Assembly: GCA_031835245.1 (NCBI GenBank)
Contig: JAVKOQ010000124.1
Location: 62,001 to 126,000, forward strand
DNA: 64,000 nucleotides
Source of the DNA: Balamuthia mandrillaris
Taxonomy: Eukaryota; Discosea; Longamoebia; Balamuthiidae
Reading direction: 5' to 3'
Positions within the stretch are counted from its first letter, which is position 1; the number at the start of each line of letters is the position of its first letter. The position numbers were made by a program, and so were the translations under genes. The notes under the pieces were generated by a model. The model worked only from the letters and a program-made list of their open reading frames with translations, ran no database searches and had not been told where the DNA came from. Positions 47,516-57,800 of this stretch are shown here, piece by piece.

Positions 47516-50263
47516 TCATTGCAAAGGCGAGGCAGCGATCTGCACCTGCAGCACCGCCCTGCAGGTCTCGTGAAAGAGGGTGTGCACCTCCACGAACAGC
47601 TGGTAGACCACCTCGTAGGTGGCCCCCTCCTCGGTGAAGGTGGGCGGCACGTCCTCCGGCACCTTGAACTGCACGATCCCGTCCCAGTGGCTGTGCTTCT
47701 TGACGGGGAAGCCGTTGGGCTTGGCCTCCTGGCTGCTCACGTCCACCTCGCTCTTGTCCTCCACCTTCTTCTTCTTGCCGCGGAAGGAGAAGTTGGTGGC
47801 CACCTTGCGGAGGGTCATGTGCAGCTTGGTGAGCTTCTTGCCGGTGTCGTTCTTGATGACGACGTGCAGGGTCATGGCGGTGCCGGGCACCAGGGTGGAG
47901 TACTGCGGGGAGGCCACCATCCTGAGCTCCTTGGAGGAGCCGAAGAAAGCCTTCTTGGCCTTGGCCTTTTGGGCGTAGGGCATCTCCTCGTCCTGCGCCA
48001 TCATAAGGAAGGGAGAAGCGGAAGGAGGAGGAGGGACAACGCCGCTGCCTTGCGAGGAGGGTAGGGAGGACAGCGAAGAGGAGAGCGAGGAGGAGGGTGT
48101 TTCCTCCGCTCCTTTTGCTTGTGCGTTCGCGTCTTCCTTCTCGTCCGGGTCATCATCCGAAGGTTCGTCATTTCCGCTTTCTTCTTGTTCGTCGTCGTCC
48201 TCCTCCTCGTCCTCTTCCTCTTTTTTTGGCTTTGTTTCATCATGGCTTGGGGTGGTGGTGGAGCTGCTCTCCTCCTGCTGCAAGTAAACTTGTGGACTCT
48301 TTTCCAGAGATTCCACAAAGGCTTCGCTCTCGAGGATGGCTTCGAGGAAGATGCTCGTCGAGTATCTGTGCCGGGTCAGCCTCTTGGTGTCCGTGGTTTC
48401 CTCCACCATCGCCAAGAACAGCTCCGCCTTCACGAGCTCCCTCTGCCTCTCCTCTTCCAGGTTCTTTCTTCGTTCCTCTTCGGTCAGAGGCGTTGCCACA
48501 GTGTCATCCGACATCCACAAGGCCAAAGCTTGGTCTATGCGTTTCTTCTTTTCTTTGGCACCTGCTTTGGGAGGGTGCTCATCGAAGGAATGTCGATCCT
48601 TGGCTTGTTCTTCCTCGTTGATGGCTCCTTCATGCTGTTCTTCATCTTGTTCTTCTCCTTCTTCGGTTTCATTGTGCCCACTGTCATCGTCCGACGAGCT
48701 ACTGTCGTCTGCGTTCGCTTCTTCTTGCTCTTCCTTTTCATTCTCCTCTTCGTCTGTATCGCTATCTGTTGTGCCTTCTTGTTGTTCTTCATCCTCTGTT
48801 TCTTCTATTTCATCTCCTGTCTCCTCTACCTCCTCCTTTTCCTCTGCTTCCATCTCCTCCTTTTCCTCCGCTGCCTCCTTGATGGCATGATCCACTATCA
48901 CCTCGACGATCGCTGCTTGAGGCTGCTCCTCGACTGGGTTTGTTTCATCTTCGATTTTGCTTTTATCTCTTTGGAATGATGGTTTCTTACGCTCTTTTTT
49001 TTTGCTCTTTTTGCTGTGGTGGCCCTTTGCTTTGTTGCCATCCTCTTTCTTTCGGTGTTTAGACTTGCTGCCCTTGGTACTCCTTGTGGTGTGGCTATCA
49101 TCGCCTTTGGTTTCTTCTGCTCCTGCCAACGCTTTCTCACCGTTTTCTTTTCTCTCCTTCTCCGTCTCCTCTTCCTTTTCTTTCTTCTCCTCGTTCTCTT
49201 TCTTCTCCTGTTCCTTCCTTTCTTTTTCTTTCTCCTCTTGCTTGTCCTTCTCCTGCTTGTCTTTCTCTTCCTTCAGCTTCATTTCTCTTTCCTTTTCCTT
49301 CTTCTCATTTTCTTCTTTTTCATTTCTCTCTTTCTCTTCTTTCTCTGCCTTCTCCTTTTCCTTCTCCGCCTGTTTCTTCTTCTCTTTCTCGGCATTCTCC
49401 TTGCTCTCTTCCTTCTCTTCCTTCTGTTCCTCATCCTCCTCCTCCATTTCAGCTTCCTCTCCTTCCTCCTCCATTTCAGCTTCCTCTCCTCCCTTTTCCT
49501 TCTCCTTTTCAGCCTGTGCTTTCTTCTCCTGCATCTTCCTCTCCTTTTCTTCCCATTCCTGCAACTTTTTCTTACGTGCAGCCTCCATTTCTAACCGCTT
49601 CCTCTCCCACTCGTTCATGGCCGCCATCCTCTCCGCCTCCTTCTCCATCAATATGCTTTGCTTGCTCCGCGACTGGCTGTTAATGTTAATGTTGCTGCTC
49701 TTATCCTCGAACGGATCTCCGTGATTAGAATGAACAGCAGAGGAGGAGGAGGAAGCAGAAGGACCATGTGGAGTTGGTGGAGCTGAACTGGAGAGTGTGC
49801 TAGTGGAAGACGGATGTATCGAGTCGGGCATGTCTTCCACATGTCCATCGATCAGCAGACTGGGAATCGTTCGTTTGTCGGGTTTTGATACTGTTATGGA
49901 ATCGCCCGAAGAAGCGGAAGAAGAGGCTTGATTTTCTTGTGCACTCTCTTTTGAAGAGGAAGGTGTGGAAGAGGATGTGCTGTTTAGTCCCTGAGAACTT
50001 GCAGTTCGCTGCTTGTGATGTTTGGAATGACTTCTTCGATGTTTGGAGTCTGCACTCTTTTCTTCATTGCTGCTTCTTTCAACCGAGGCGTGTTTTCCAG
50101 AGGAAGAGGCGTTTGAACGACGTTCCACATCTTTTTTGCTGCCCGAAGCGGTGGAAGCGCGCCGTCGAGCAGAGGAAGTCGATTCGTTTTTTCGTTTCTC
50201 TCTTTTGGCTTCTGTGCTTTTCCTCCTCTTTTCCTCTTTCTCAGGAGAAGGGATTTCTAACAT
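47516..50263 (-). CDS. Highly charged coiled-coil protein with arrestin-like C-terminal domain
   Basis: Intronless 915-residue frame. Residues about 1-200 are Ser/Lys/Arg-rich. Residues about 210-560 form a Glu/Lys-dominated helical region (repeats such as EKEKAEKEEKERNEKEE). A mixed acidic linker follows, with one ordered island (RHRYSTSIFLEAILESEAFV). The last about 140 residues (from AFFGSSKELRMVASPQYSTL) read as a beta-sandwich like an arrestin_C domain: LVPGTAMTLHVVIKNDTGKK, LTKLHMTLRKVATNFSFRGK, HWDGIVQFKVPEDVPPTF, YEVVYQLFVEVHTLFHETCR. Amoebae have several arrestin-domain (Adc-like) proteins fused to other modules. A scaffolding role is inferred; the arrestin call rests on pattern only. 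Confidence 0.75.
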   Translation of the reverse strand: MLEIPSPEKEEKRRKSTEAKREKRKNESTSSARRRASTASGSKKDVERRSNASSSGKHASVERSSNEEKSADSKHRRSHSKHHKQRTASSQGLNSTSSSTPSSSKESAQENQASSSASSGDSITVSKPDKRTIPSLLIDGHVEDMPDSIHPSSTSTLSSSAPPTPHGPSASSSSSAVHSNHGDPFEDKSSNININSQSRSKQSILMEKEAERMAAMNEWERKRLEMEAARKKKLQEWEEKERKMQEKKAQAEKEKEKGGEEAEMEEEGEEAEMEEEDEEQKEEKEESKENAEKEKKKQAEKEKEKAEKEEKERNEKEENEKKEKEREMKLKEEKDKQEKDKQEEKEKERKEQEKKENEEKKEKEEETEKERKENGEKALAGAEETKGDDSHTTRSTKGSKSKHRKKEDGNKAKGHHSKKSKKKERKKPSFQRDKSKIEDETNPVEEQPQAAIVEVIVDHAIKEAAEEKEEMEAEEKEEVEETGDEIEETEDEEQQEGTTDSDTDEEENEKEEQEEANADDSSSSDDDSGHNETEEGEEQDEEQHEGAINEEEQAKDRHSFDEHPPKAGAKEKKKRIDQALALWMSDDTVATPLTEEERRKNLEEERQRELVKAELFLAMVEETTDTKRLTRHRYSTSIFLEAILESEAFVESLEKSPQVYLQQEESSSTTTPSHDETKPKKEEEDEEEDDDEQEESGNDEPSDDDPDEKEDANAQAKGAEETPSSSLSSSLSSLPSSQGSGVVPPPPSASPFLMMAQDEEMPYAQKAKAKKAFFGSSKELRMVASPQYSTLVPGTAMTLHVVIKNDTGKKLTKLHMTLRKVATNFSFRGKKKKVEDKSEVDVSSQEAKPNGFPVKKHSHWDGIVQFKVPEDVPPTFTEEGATYEVVYQLFVEVHTLFHETCRAVLQVQIAASPLQ

Positions 50264-50586
50264 TCTCTAATCCTAGTATTACAGAGGACCCTTTCCCCCA
50301 CAGCGAGAGCGATTCGCGTAAGGAGTCTCCCTCCTCTCTTCGGCTCTGCCCGTGAAGAACGAAAAAAGCAGAAAGAGACCAAAAAAAAAAATTAAGAGGG
50401 AAAAGGAGAGCAGACGTCTCTTCAGCAAATTGTCCATATTTGCAGCATCTCTTCTGGACAACGTTTCTTTGTTTAAAGAGACAAAGAAGAGACATAGGCA
50501 GGGCGACAGACAGCCCCAACGATCGGAGTAGAAAGAAAGATAAAAAACAGGAGGACAAAAAACCAACAACCCTGCTTGAAGGAAGG
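50264..50586 (+). promoter_or_regulatory. Divergent region between coiled-coil/arrestin and Arf genes
   Basis: No gene supported in these 323 bases. They probably hold the two 5' UTRs. The plus-strand half is purine-rich (AAGAGAC-type runs). Confidence 0.35.
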
Positions 50587-51118
50587 ATGGGTGCCGGTTT
50601 GGGCAGGCTGTTTGGAGAGCTTTTTAAGTTCGGGCGAGGCAGAGAACAGCGAATAGTGATGCTGGGTTTGGACAATGGAGGCAAAACAACGATTCTCTAC
50701 CGACTAAAGATGGGAGAGGTGGTGAAGACCACCCCAACAATAGGTACCTCCTTGTTGTGGATGTCGATCTCTTTTTCTCTCCCTCCTTGTTTGCGTGCCT
50801 CCGTTCTCAGTTTTTCTCCCGCTTTCTTCTGTCTTCGATGTGTCCTCTTCTCTCCTAGCCTCTCTCCCAGCGTCTCTTCTGCGCTCATTATCTTTCGGTC
50901 TATTTTCGCTCCTTATCTTTCGTCCATCTTCGATTACCCTGTCCTTCACTTTCCTTTCCATCTCATCATGTCGGTGGCTTCGTCCCATTCTTTTCAGGTT
51001 TTAATGTAGAAACAGTGCAACGCAAGAACGTGACTTTCTCCGTATGGGACGTCGGAGGACAAGATCAAGTACATCGCTCTCTCTCTCTCTCTCTCTCTCG
51101 CTTTCTCTGTTTCTCGTT

Positions 51119-51164
<46 letters not shown>

Positions 51165-51522
51165 GTTTCCTTCATCCAACCAACAAACATGAAAGATAAG
51201 AGGACTGTGGCGCCATTACTTCCTCAACACGCAAGCCGTCATCTTTGTGGTGGACAGCAACGACGGCAACCGCATCAAGGAGGCCCGGGACGAGCTCTGG
51301 AAGGTGCTCGAGTCCACGGAGCTGGCCACCGCCTGCCTCCTCGTCTTTGCCAACAAGCAGGACCTGCAGAACGCCATGAACTCGGAGCAGATCACCGCCA
51401 GCCTGGAGCTGGAGAAGCTGACCAGCCATCCCTGGTTCGTGCAGGCCACTTGCGCCACCTCCGGGGAGGGATTGGACGAGGGCTTCGACTGGCTGGCGGA
51501 TAGGATCAAGGATAAGAGATGA
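50587..51522 (+). CDS. Arf-family small GTPase
   Basis: Arf-type GTPase of vesicle trafficking. Exons 50587-50743, 50998-51068 and 51196-51522 join in phase to 184 residues. Gly2 ([13 protein letters not shown]) fits N-myristoylation and an amphipathic N-terminal helix. Motifs: P-loop GLDNGGKTT (usual Arf GLDAAGKTT), switch I TPTIGFNVET, switch II WDVGGQD, interswitch [22 protein letters not shown] and CATSGEG. The Asn-Gly change in the P-loop and IRGLWRHYF in place of IRPLWRHYF are mild departures. Closest to class I-III Arfs rather than Arl, but the subclass is not decided. Its second intron has two long (CT)n tracts. Confidence 0.94.
51071..51165 (+). repeat. (CT)n microsatellites in Arf intron 2
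   Basis: Two long CT runs (51077-51098 and 51124-51155) in the 127-bp intron 51069-51195. Confidence 0.9.
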
Positions 51523-51677
51523 CACTGGGCGAGGGAGGAGGAGATCGCGCTCCGCTGCTGTGTTAGTTTTGTCTTTTGGTTTCGGTGTGTGCTGTGGTGG
51601 ATTGCTGTATTTATTGTGTGGTGTCCTTGGTCGGTGTTCTTGTCAATGAACCCATTATGTTTTTTGTGAACGATTCT

Positions 51678-51712
<35 letters not shown>

Positions 51713-51794
51713 CTTTCTCTCTCCTCGCTCTTTGCGTCTCTTCTCTCCGATCAAAGAGCAACCGAAAGTGGTGGAGGAAAAAAAAGACTTGTTT
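51523..51794. other. Convergent 3' region of Arf and L17 genes with (CT)n
   Basis: Contains a (CT)n tract at about 51681-51711 and the two 3' UTRs. No gene seen. Confidence 0.4.
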
Positions 51795-52256
51795 TTAGAG
51801 TTTTGGTGTGGTGGAGTTTTCCAGCAAAAGTTGAGAGGTCCGCCTGGCGTGTTCTTGCTCGAAGATGGCTTGGGTGCCGGGGAACCCTTCAATCTCGTTG
51901 CGAGAGGGCAGAACGTCCACAAAGCCGATGTAGCAGAGCGGAGCACCGTCCCCTTTGCGCCTGCCCAGTTTAATGATCCGAGTGTAGCCGCCGTTCCTGC
52001 CCTCCATCCTCTTGGGAAGTTCGGACCAGCACTTTTGGAGCACCTCTTTTTCTAGGATCCACCTGGCGCACCGGTTCCTGGAGTGAACGGTTCCCCTCTT
52101 GGCGAGCGTGATCATGCGGTCCACAAAGGGCACCAGCGACTTGGCCTTAGGCAAGGTAGTGCGAATCTTGTCATGCTTTATCAAGCTTGTGGTAAGGTTG
52201 CGGAAAAGCATGCGCCTGACCTTTGGCAGTCTTCCAAGCTTTCTTCCCGACGACAT
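51795..52256 (-). CDS. MRPL17: Ribosomal protein bL17, probably mitochondrial
   Basis: Bacterial-type L17 of the large ribosomal subunit, 153 residues, intronless. Blocks: GRKLGRLPKVRRMLFRNLTT, SLIKHDKIRTTLPKAKSLVP, VDRMITLAKRGTV, GGYTRIIKLGRRKGDGAPLC and YIGFVDVLPSRNEIE. Being nuclear and bL17 type, it should serve the mitochondrial ribosome; the basic N-terminus can act as a targeting signal, as in other organisms (inference). It shares a 382-bp divergent region with the LRWD1-like gene. Confidence 0.93.
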   Translation of the reverse strand: MSSGRKLGRLPKVRRMLFRNLTTSLIKHDKIRTTLPKAKSLVPFVDRMITLAKRGTVHSRNRCARWILEKEVLQKCWSELPKRMEGRNGGYTRIIKLGRRKGDGAPLCYIGFVDVLPSRNEIEGFPGTQAIFEQEHARRTSQLLLENSTTPKL

Positions 52257-52395
52257 TCCCTCGGTAGGCCCTCCTCTCCGCGCAGGTGCACTCCTTTCTT
52301 CTTTCTTCTTGGTTTCAATTTACTGTCGACTATGTCGGCAAAAATCATGTTTCGTTCACTGATCCAGCACTAATTTACAACAAGTTGTGCTCGCT

Positions 52396-52415
52396 CGAAA
52401 TATATATATATTTCG
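52396..52415. repeat. 20-nt perfect palindrome in bidirectional promoter
   Basis: CGAAATATATATATATTTCG is its own reverse complement and lies mid-way between the L17 and LRWD1-like start codons. Three GTCGAC sites lie close by. Confidence 0.7.
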
Positions 52416-52505
52416 TCGACCAAAACCACGTCGACATGGAAATCACTCTCGGGAGGACTAGCTCGAGGCGACGAGTGCCTTGGGCTTTGCTGTGCATTAC
52501 ATTCA

Positions 52506-52571
52506 TGACGTCACGAAATTTTAAAGTATTTTCATGACGTCATGGAATTATTCCTACTAGTTTTGGCGGGA
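52506..52571. promoter_or_regulatory. Two CRE palindromes and an E2F-like site
   Basis: TGACGTCA occurs at 52506-52513 and 52535-52542, both within TTCATGACGTCA and exactly 29 bases apart. TTGGCGGGAAA follows at about 52563-52573. These match CREB/ATF and E2F consensus sites. The position 70-130 bases upstream of the LRWD1-like ATG suggests promoter use (inference). Confidence 0.5.
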
Positions 52572-52638
52572 AACAGCGTTGCGGCAAGCAACAGCAGGAG
52601 GGGGTGGAGGGCGCCTGTTTTGGGCCTTGGCAGAAAAA

Positions 52639-54576
52639 ATGAAAGCAAGGCGGGGGCCGCGGCGGCAGGAGAGGAAAGCTGAAGGCTTGCCCATCCTCCA
52701 AGCGGAACGAGCTGGCGAAAATGAGTGCAAGGGCAGCATTGAAGCAGCACCACAAAACGTCTACCACCCGGCAGAAGAAGAGGAAGGAGAAGGAAAGAAA
52801 GAGGACGAGGACGAGGATGAAGCTGCATTGTTTTATTTCACTGAGGCTGCTTTCGAAGAAGCGACCACGAGCTCACTGACTCAGGAAGGCGGAGGAGAAG
52901 AAGAAGACGAAGATACGTTTCAGTTCCGTGACCCGGTAGCTGTTGCGGAAGTAGCTGGGCCTCAGGAACTGGGGGCAATCGAACCTGGAGTGACGGAGGA
53001 GAAGGTCGATGATAGCTCTGAGGGAGCAACTAACGCTAGCACTCCAACCGCAAAAAAAGAAACAAAAAGGAAGAAAAAGAAACGGAACGAAGGACGGGCC
53101 TTGTGGAGCGAGGTTCAAAAACGGTTCGAACCAAAAGTCCAAACGAGACCACACTATTACCTTGCCTCATCCAAGAAAAAGAACGAAAGCGAAGACGAAG
53201 AAGAAGAAAAAGACACAAAGGGCCAACAAGAAGAACTGGAGGAAGAACAAGAGCAACATGATAGTGCTGAAGAACACGAAGAGGAAGAACAAGAACAAGA
53301 AGATGTTGACGATGAAGAAGAGAAAGAACATGAATCGGAGGAAGAGAGTGAATATGTTTCTATAGTAGATGAGGATCTCTCAGAAAACTACAAGCTTCAT
53401 CGCATGTTGCGTTGCCACCTCCGTGAAGGAGCCGCAGAGGAGAACATCCACATCAACGCGTGCACCTTTCATCCAACACGTCCCGAGATATGCGCCACCG
53501 CAGCAGCGGAATGCATCTGCATTCTTGATTGCAAGAACGGCACTTTACTCAAACGCTACACTCATCCAGTCATCAACTCTCAACGGCATCAAAGAACAAA
53601 GAACCTCTTCTCCTTGGCGTGGACAGTTTTGGAGGATGGTACAGATATTCTGGCGGCTGGTGGCAACGCTCGCGAAATACTTCTCATCGACCTCTCTCAA
53701 AACCTCGTCTACGACATTCTTCAACATCAAATACAAGAACACGGAGATGAAGAGGATGAAGATAAAGAAGCAGTTGTTCGTGCGTTAGCCTTTTGTCCTG
53801 GACGCAAGACGTTGTTGGCATCGGCGTGCGGATCGGAGATTTGTTTGTGGGGCATTGGAGAAGAATCTTCTGGTAAGAACGACCTTCGAAGCAAAGCCAG
53901 GTGCCTGCTCCGTCTTCGAGATGCGAATACGAGAATTCACAGCCTTGCCTTTTGCCCGTTCAAGAGAAAGGGCGAGGTATGTCTGCTTGCTGGTGCCACC
54001 GGAAAGGCGTTTCTATGGCCCGACCTTGCTCCCTACTTAGACAAAGAGCAACTCTCTAAGAAGAAGGGCAAAGCCACAAAAGAACCCAGAAAGAATATTA
54101 TAGACGTTCACTTTTCGGAGGATGCTCGTTTGGACAGCGTGGCGTGGCTCACCGTCACCAATGCAGGTTTGTATCCTCTTTTGTTTTCTGGTGCTTCGTT
54201 CTCATTGAAAACTTCGCTCCCTTTTTTTTCAGTCATTAAGTCATCGATGGACGAGGCCGTATTGGTCATGGATGTACGAAAGAAGCAGGCCAGTAGGTCC
54301 CAAGCACTGCGGCTAAACTATCCTCACAACCGGCACAAAGGTTCTTTTTGTCTCGTTCCAAAGAAACGGCTCTGGGTAGGAACCCCTGATGCATCAGTGC
54401 TGGCCTACGATCTGCCTTTTAACGACAAACAAGAAGCTACGCATCGTCTTTGTTTGGATGATGAATGTACTTCAGCAACGTTTAGCCAGGTGGCTGCCTC
54501 TTGGGACGAGACTTTTATTGTTGGAGGAACCACCACTAACGTTATTTGCATCTGGAAGTTACACAAGGCAACTTAA
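52639..54576 (+). CDS. LRWD1/ORCA-like WD40 protein with acidic N-terminus
   Basis: WD40 protein of about 620 residues. The first about 230 residues are acidic and Lys-rich low complexity. The WD part aligns in order with the C-terminal propeller of LRWD1 (ORCA, an ORC-associated chromatin protein): LHRMLRCHLREG, INACTFHPTRPEICATAAAE, CICILDCKNGTLLKRYTHP, FSLAWTVLEDGTDILAAGG, AVVRALAFCPGRKTLLASAC, GSEICLWGIG, IHSLAFCPFKRKGEVCLLAG and the end TNVICIWKLHKAT. The N-terminal LRRs of LRWD1 are absent. An intron at 54167-54232 (66 bp, stop-free) stays in frame if retained. E2F-like and CRE sites upstream fit an S-phase role (inference). A distant EED-like assignment is the alternative. Confidence 0.68.
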   Translation: MKARRGPRRQERKAEGLPILQAERAGENECKGSIEAAPQNVYHPAEEEEGEGKKEDEDEDEAALFYFTEAAFEEATTSSLTQEGGGEEEDEDTFQFRDPVAVAEVAGPQELGAIEPGVTEEKVDDSSEGATNASTPTAKKETKRKKKKRNEGRALWSEVQKRFEPKVQTRPHYYLASSKKKNESEDEEEEKDTKGQQEELEEEQEQHDSAEEHEEEEQEQEDVDDEEEKEHESEEESEYVSIVDEDLSENYKLHRMLRCHLREGAAEENIHINACTFHPTRPEICATAAAECICILDCKNGTLLKRYTHPVINSQRHQRTKNLFSLAWTVLEDGTDILAAGGNAREILLIDLSQNLVYDILQHQIQEHGDEEDEDKEAVVRALAFCPGRKTLLASACGSEICLWGIGEESSGKNDLRSKARCLLRLRDANTRIHSLAFCPFKRKGEVCLLAGATGKAFLWPDLAPYLDKEQLSKKKGKATKEPRKNIIDVHFSEDARLDSVAWLTVTNAGLYPLLFSGASFSLKTSLPFFSVIKSSMDEAVLVMDVRKKQASRSQALRLNYPHNRHKGSFCLVPKKRLWVGTPDASVLAYDLPFNDKQEATHRLCLDDECTSATFSQVAASWDETFIVGGTTTNVICIWKLHKAT

Positions 54577-54602
54577 ATATTTCTGGGTGATGTATCTTTG
54601 CT

Positions 54603-54648
<46 letters not shown>

Positions 54649-54889
54649 AGACGAATACTGGAGAAGAAAGAAAGCGTAAGACAAAAAGAATGTCATTGTT
54701 TTTGAATAATTAAAAAAACAGAGTGAAGCCAAGAGAAAACAAATGAGAGAATAGGGAGGGTTAAAAAAAAGGGATTGGTGGCAGAGAAGGGGCGAACGGG
54801 GTGCCAAACAACAACCCCCCTCCTTTTAAAACTCCTTCATCCCCATCTGTTGTTCTCCTTCCTGCTGCAACATCACGTTCCTTTTTTGT
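54577..54889. other. Convergent 3' region with (GA)n tract
   Basis: A (GA)n tract at 54606-54642 lies just past the WD40 stop. The remainder is AT-rich 3' UTR of both genes. No gene seen. Confidence 0.45.
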
Positions 54890-57800
54890 TTAGTAGTCAT
54901 CGTCCGACTCCTCTTCTTCCGCCTTCTCTCGCGCTCGGCGCATTTCCAATTCAAGCTGCCTCTGTCGCTCCTTCTTCAAGCGCTCCTCCTCCTCTCGTTT
55001 CTTGGCAGCACTAGCCAAACGCGTTTCAGAGATGTTGGAGAGAGCCTCCTGCTTGGTGCCCACCGAGTCTATGCCGAGGTCATCCAGAATGTCCTCAAAG
55101 TCAAATTCGGCGCCTATTTGGGCGCTCTTGATTTGAGCTCGAGCAGCATCGGCCTTGCTCTTGGCGTTTCTCTTCTCTTCCAACATCTTCTTCTTGAGCA
55201 ACTTAGCCTCCTCGCGTTGCTTTGTTTTCTCTTCTTTAAACTTCTGAGCTTCTTTCTCCACTTTCTCTTTTCGTCGATCCATTTCCTCCTTTCGCTTGGC
55301 CTCAAGTTCTGCCATTTTGGCCCGAAGCTTCTGTTCCTTCTCCCATTTCTTCTTCTCTAGCTCCTCTTTCTTCTTTTCCAGCTCCTCTCTTCTCTTGGCC
55401 TCAGCAGCTTCTTTCTTGGCCTTGAGAAGAGCCAGTTTTTCTTGCTTCTTTCTGAACTTCTCTTCCTTCTTCTTCTCCTCTTCCTCGCGAAGCTGCTCCA
55501 ACAGCTTCTTTCGTTCCTCCTTTTGAAGCTTACGTTTCTCCTCGTATTCTTTTTGCTGTTGTTGCAGTTCACGCCATTTCTCCTCTTCCTTGGCTTCTTG
55601 CTCAGCCCGCCATTTCTCAAGCTCCTCTTTTCTCCGTTCTTTGCGCGCTCTGTCTTCCCGTTCTCTTTCCTTGATCTCTCTCATAGCTCGTTCCTTGCGC
55701 TCCTCTTCTTCGCGTTCTCGTTGCTCTTTGAGGCGTTCCAGTCTTTCAGCCTGCTTGCGTTTGCGCTCTACCTCCCATCTTATCCTTTCTTCCTTCTCGC
55801 GGAGGTAGGCCTCTTCCTTCTCCTTTTCTCTGCGCTCGCGCGTTTCCTCCAATTCCTCTTGTCGTCTCCTTCTCGCTTCCTCTCTTCTTCTTTCAAACTC
55901 TTTTTGTTCTTCTCTCTCACGCCGGTATTGCTCTTCCTTCTCCTGCTCCTCCTGTTCTCTAAGCTGCTGGATAAGAGCCTTTCTTCGTTCCTTTCTCTCC
56001 GCTGCTTCCTCGTTGGCCTGTCGGATTTCGTCCATTCTCCTTTGTCTTTCTTCCTCCTCCTTTTGCTCCTGAGCAAGACGCACCTGCTCGATGTGACGTC
56101 GGTAGGCCTCCTTCTTTTCTCCTTCCAACTGTCGCAGCTTGGCCTGTTGCTTCCTGAACTTCTCCTCCTTCTTTCTTTCTTCTTCCTCTCTCTTCTGTTC
56201 TATCTCCTGCCTTCTCCTTTCCATATAAACCTTCTTCTCCTCCTCTAATCTCTTTCGCTCCTGTCGCTCACGCTCGTACTGCTCTTCCTTGAGCCGTTCT
56301 TGCTCGGTCTTAAGTTTCTCTATTTCCTCCTGTCGTTTCTTCCTTACCTCTGCCTTGCGCTCTTCCTCCTGCTTGAGCTCTGCCTGTTTCTGTTTCCATT
56401 CCTCTTCCTTCTTGCGCTCTTCCTCTTCTCGTATCTTCTCCAGCTCTTGCTTCCTCTTCTCTCTTCTTTGCTCAAGCTCTTTTTCTTGTTCCTTGAGCTC
56501 TTGCATTTTGCGCGCCCTTTCTTCTTCCTCCTCTTTCTCTCTGGCTTGGCGCACCTCTTCCAGATGTTTTTTGTAGGCCTCTCTCTTCTCGCCTTCTAAT
56601 TTTCTCAGCTTCTCCTTCTGCTTCCTGAATTTTTCTTCCTTCTTTCTTTCCTCCTCTTCTCTCTTCTCCTCGATTTCTTGCCTTCGTCGTGCCATGTAAG
56701 CCTTGCGCTCGTCTTCAAGCCTCTTTCTCTCCTGGCGTTCTCGCTCGTATTGTTCTTCTTTGAGACGCTCTTGCTCTTCGTGCAGCCTTTCAATCTCAAG
56801 CTCGCGCTTGCGGCGTTGCTCTGCCTTTTGCTGCTCCAATTCTCTCAACTCCTCTTGTTTTCTCCTCCATTCTTCTTCCTTGCGCTTTTCTTCCTCCTCT
56901 TTGATTCTTTGTAGCTCCTCCATTCGTTTTTCTCGTCGTCGCTGAGCCTCCTCCTCCTGCATTCTGATATCTTCCATCTTCCTTCTCCTCTCCTCCTCTT
57001 CCTTGCGTTCTCTATCCTCACGAACTTCCTCTAAGTGGCGAAGGTAAGCCTCCTTTTTTTCGCCTTCGAGTTTCTTGAGCTTGGCTTGTTGTTTCTTGAA
57101 CTTCTCTTCCTTCTTCCTCTCCTCTTCTTCTCTCTGACGCTCGATTTCCTCCCGTCTCTTTTGCATATAAGCCTTGCGCTCCTCTTCCAGTCTCTTCCTT
57201 TCCTGACGTTCCTGTTCGTATTGTTCCTCCTTCAAGCGTTCCTCTTCTTCTCTCTTGCGCTCCAGCTCCTCTTGCCTTCGTTTACGGGCTTCGGCTTTTT
57301 GCTCCTCCAACGCCTTCAGCTCTGCTTGTTTCTGTTGCCACTCTTCTTCCTTCTTGCGCTCTTCCTCCTCTTTCAGAAGTTCAAGTTCTTTACGGCGTTT
57401 TTCCTGACGCTGGCGCAATTCCTGTTCTTGTTGTTTGATATCTTGCATCTTTCTTGCTCTTTCTTCTTCATCTTGGCGTTCACGAGCAGCACGAACTTCT
57501 TCCAAATGTTTGCGATAAGCTTCTTTCTTCTCGCCTTCCAGCTTACGCAACTTTTCTTGTTGCTTCCTGAATTTCTCCTCCTTCTTCCTTTGCTCCTCTT
57601 CTCTCTGCCTCTCCACTTCTTCTCTGCGCTTTTGGAAGTAGGCCTTTCTTTCCTCCTCCAATCTCTGTCGCTCCCGCCTTTGCTCTTCCCATTCTTCCTC
57701 CTTTTTCCTTTCCTGCTCTTCGCGTTTGCGCTCCAGCTCTTCCTTGCGCTTCTTCCTTTGTTCCTCTTTGGCGGCTTCCCATGCCCGCAGTTCCTCCTGC

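Noticed and set aside
48119-49724. Plus-strand frames rich in Leu/Phe opposite the coiled-coil/arrestin gene
   Set aside because: Antisense shadows of Glu/Lys codons; no ordered domain.
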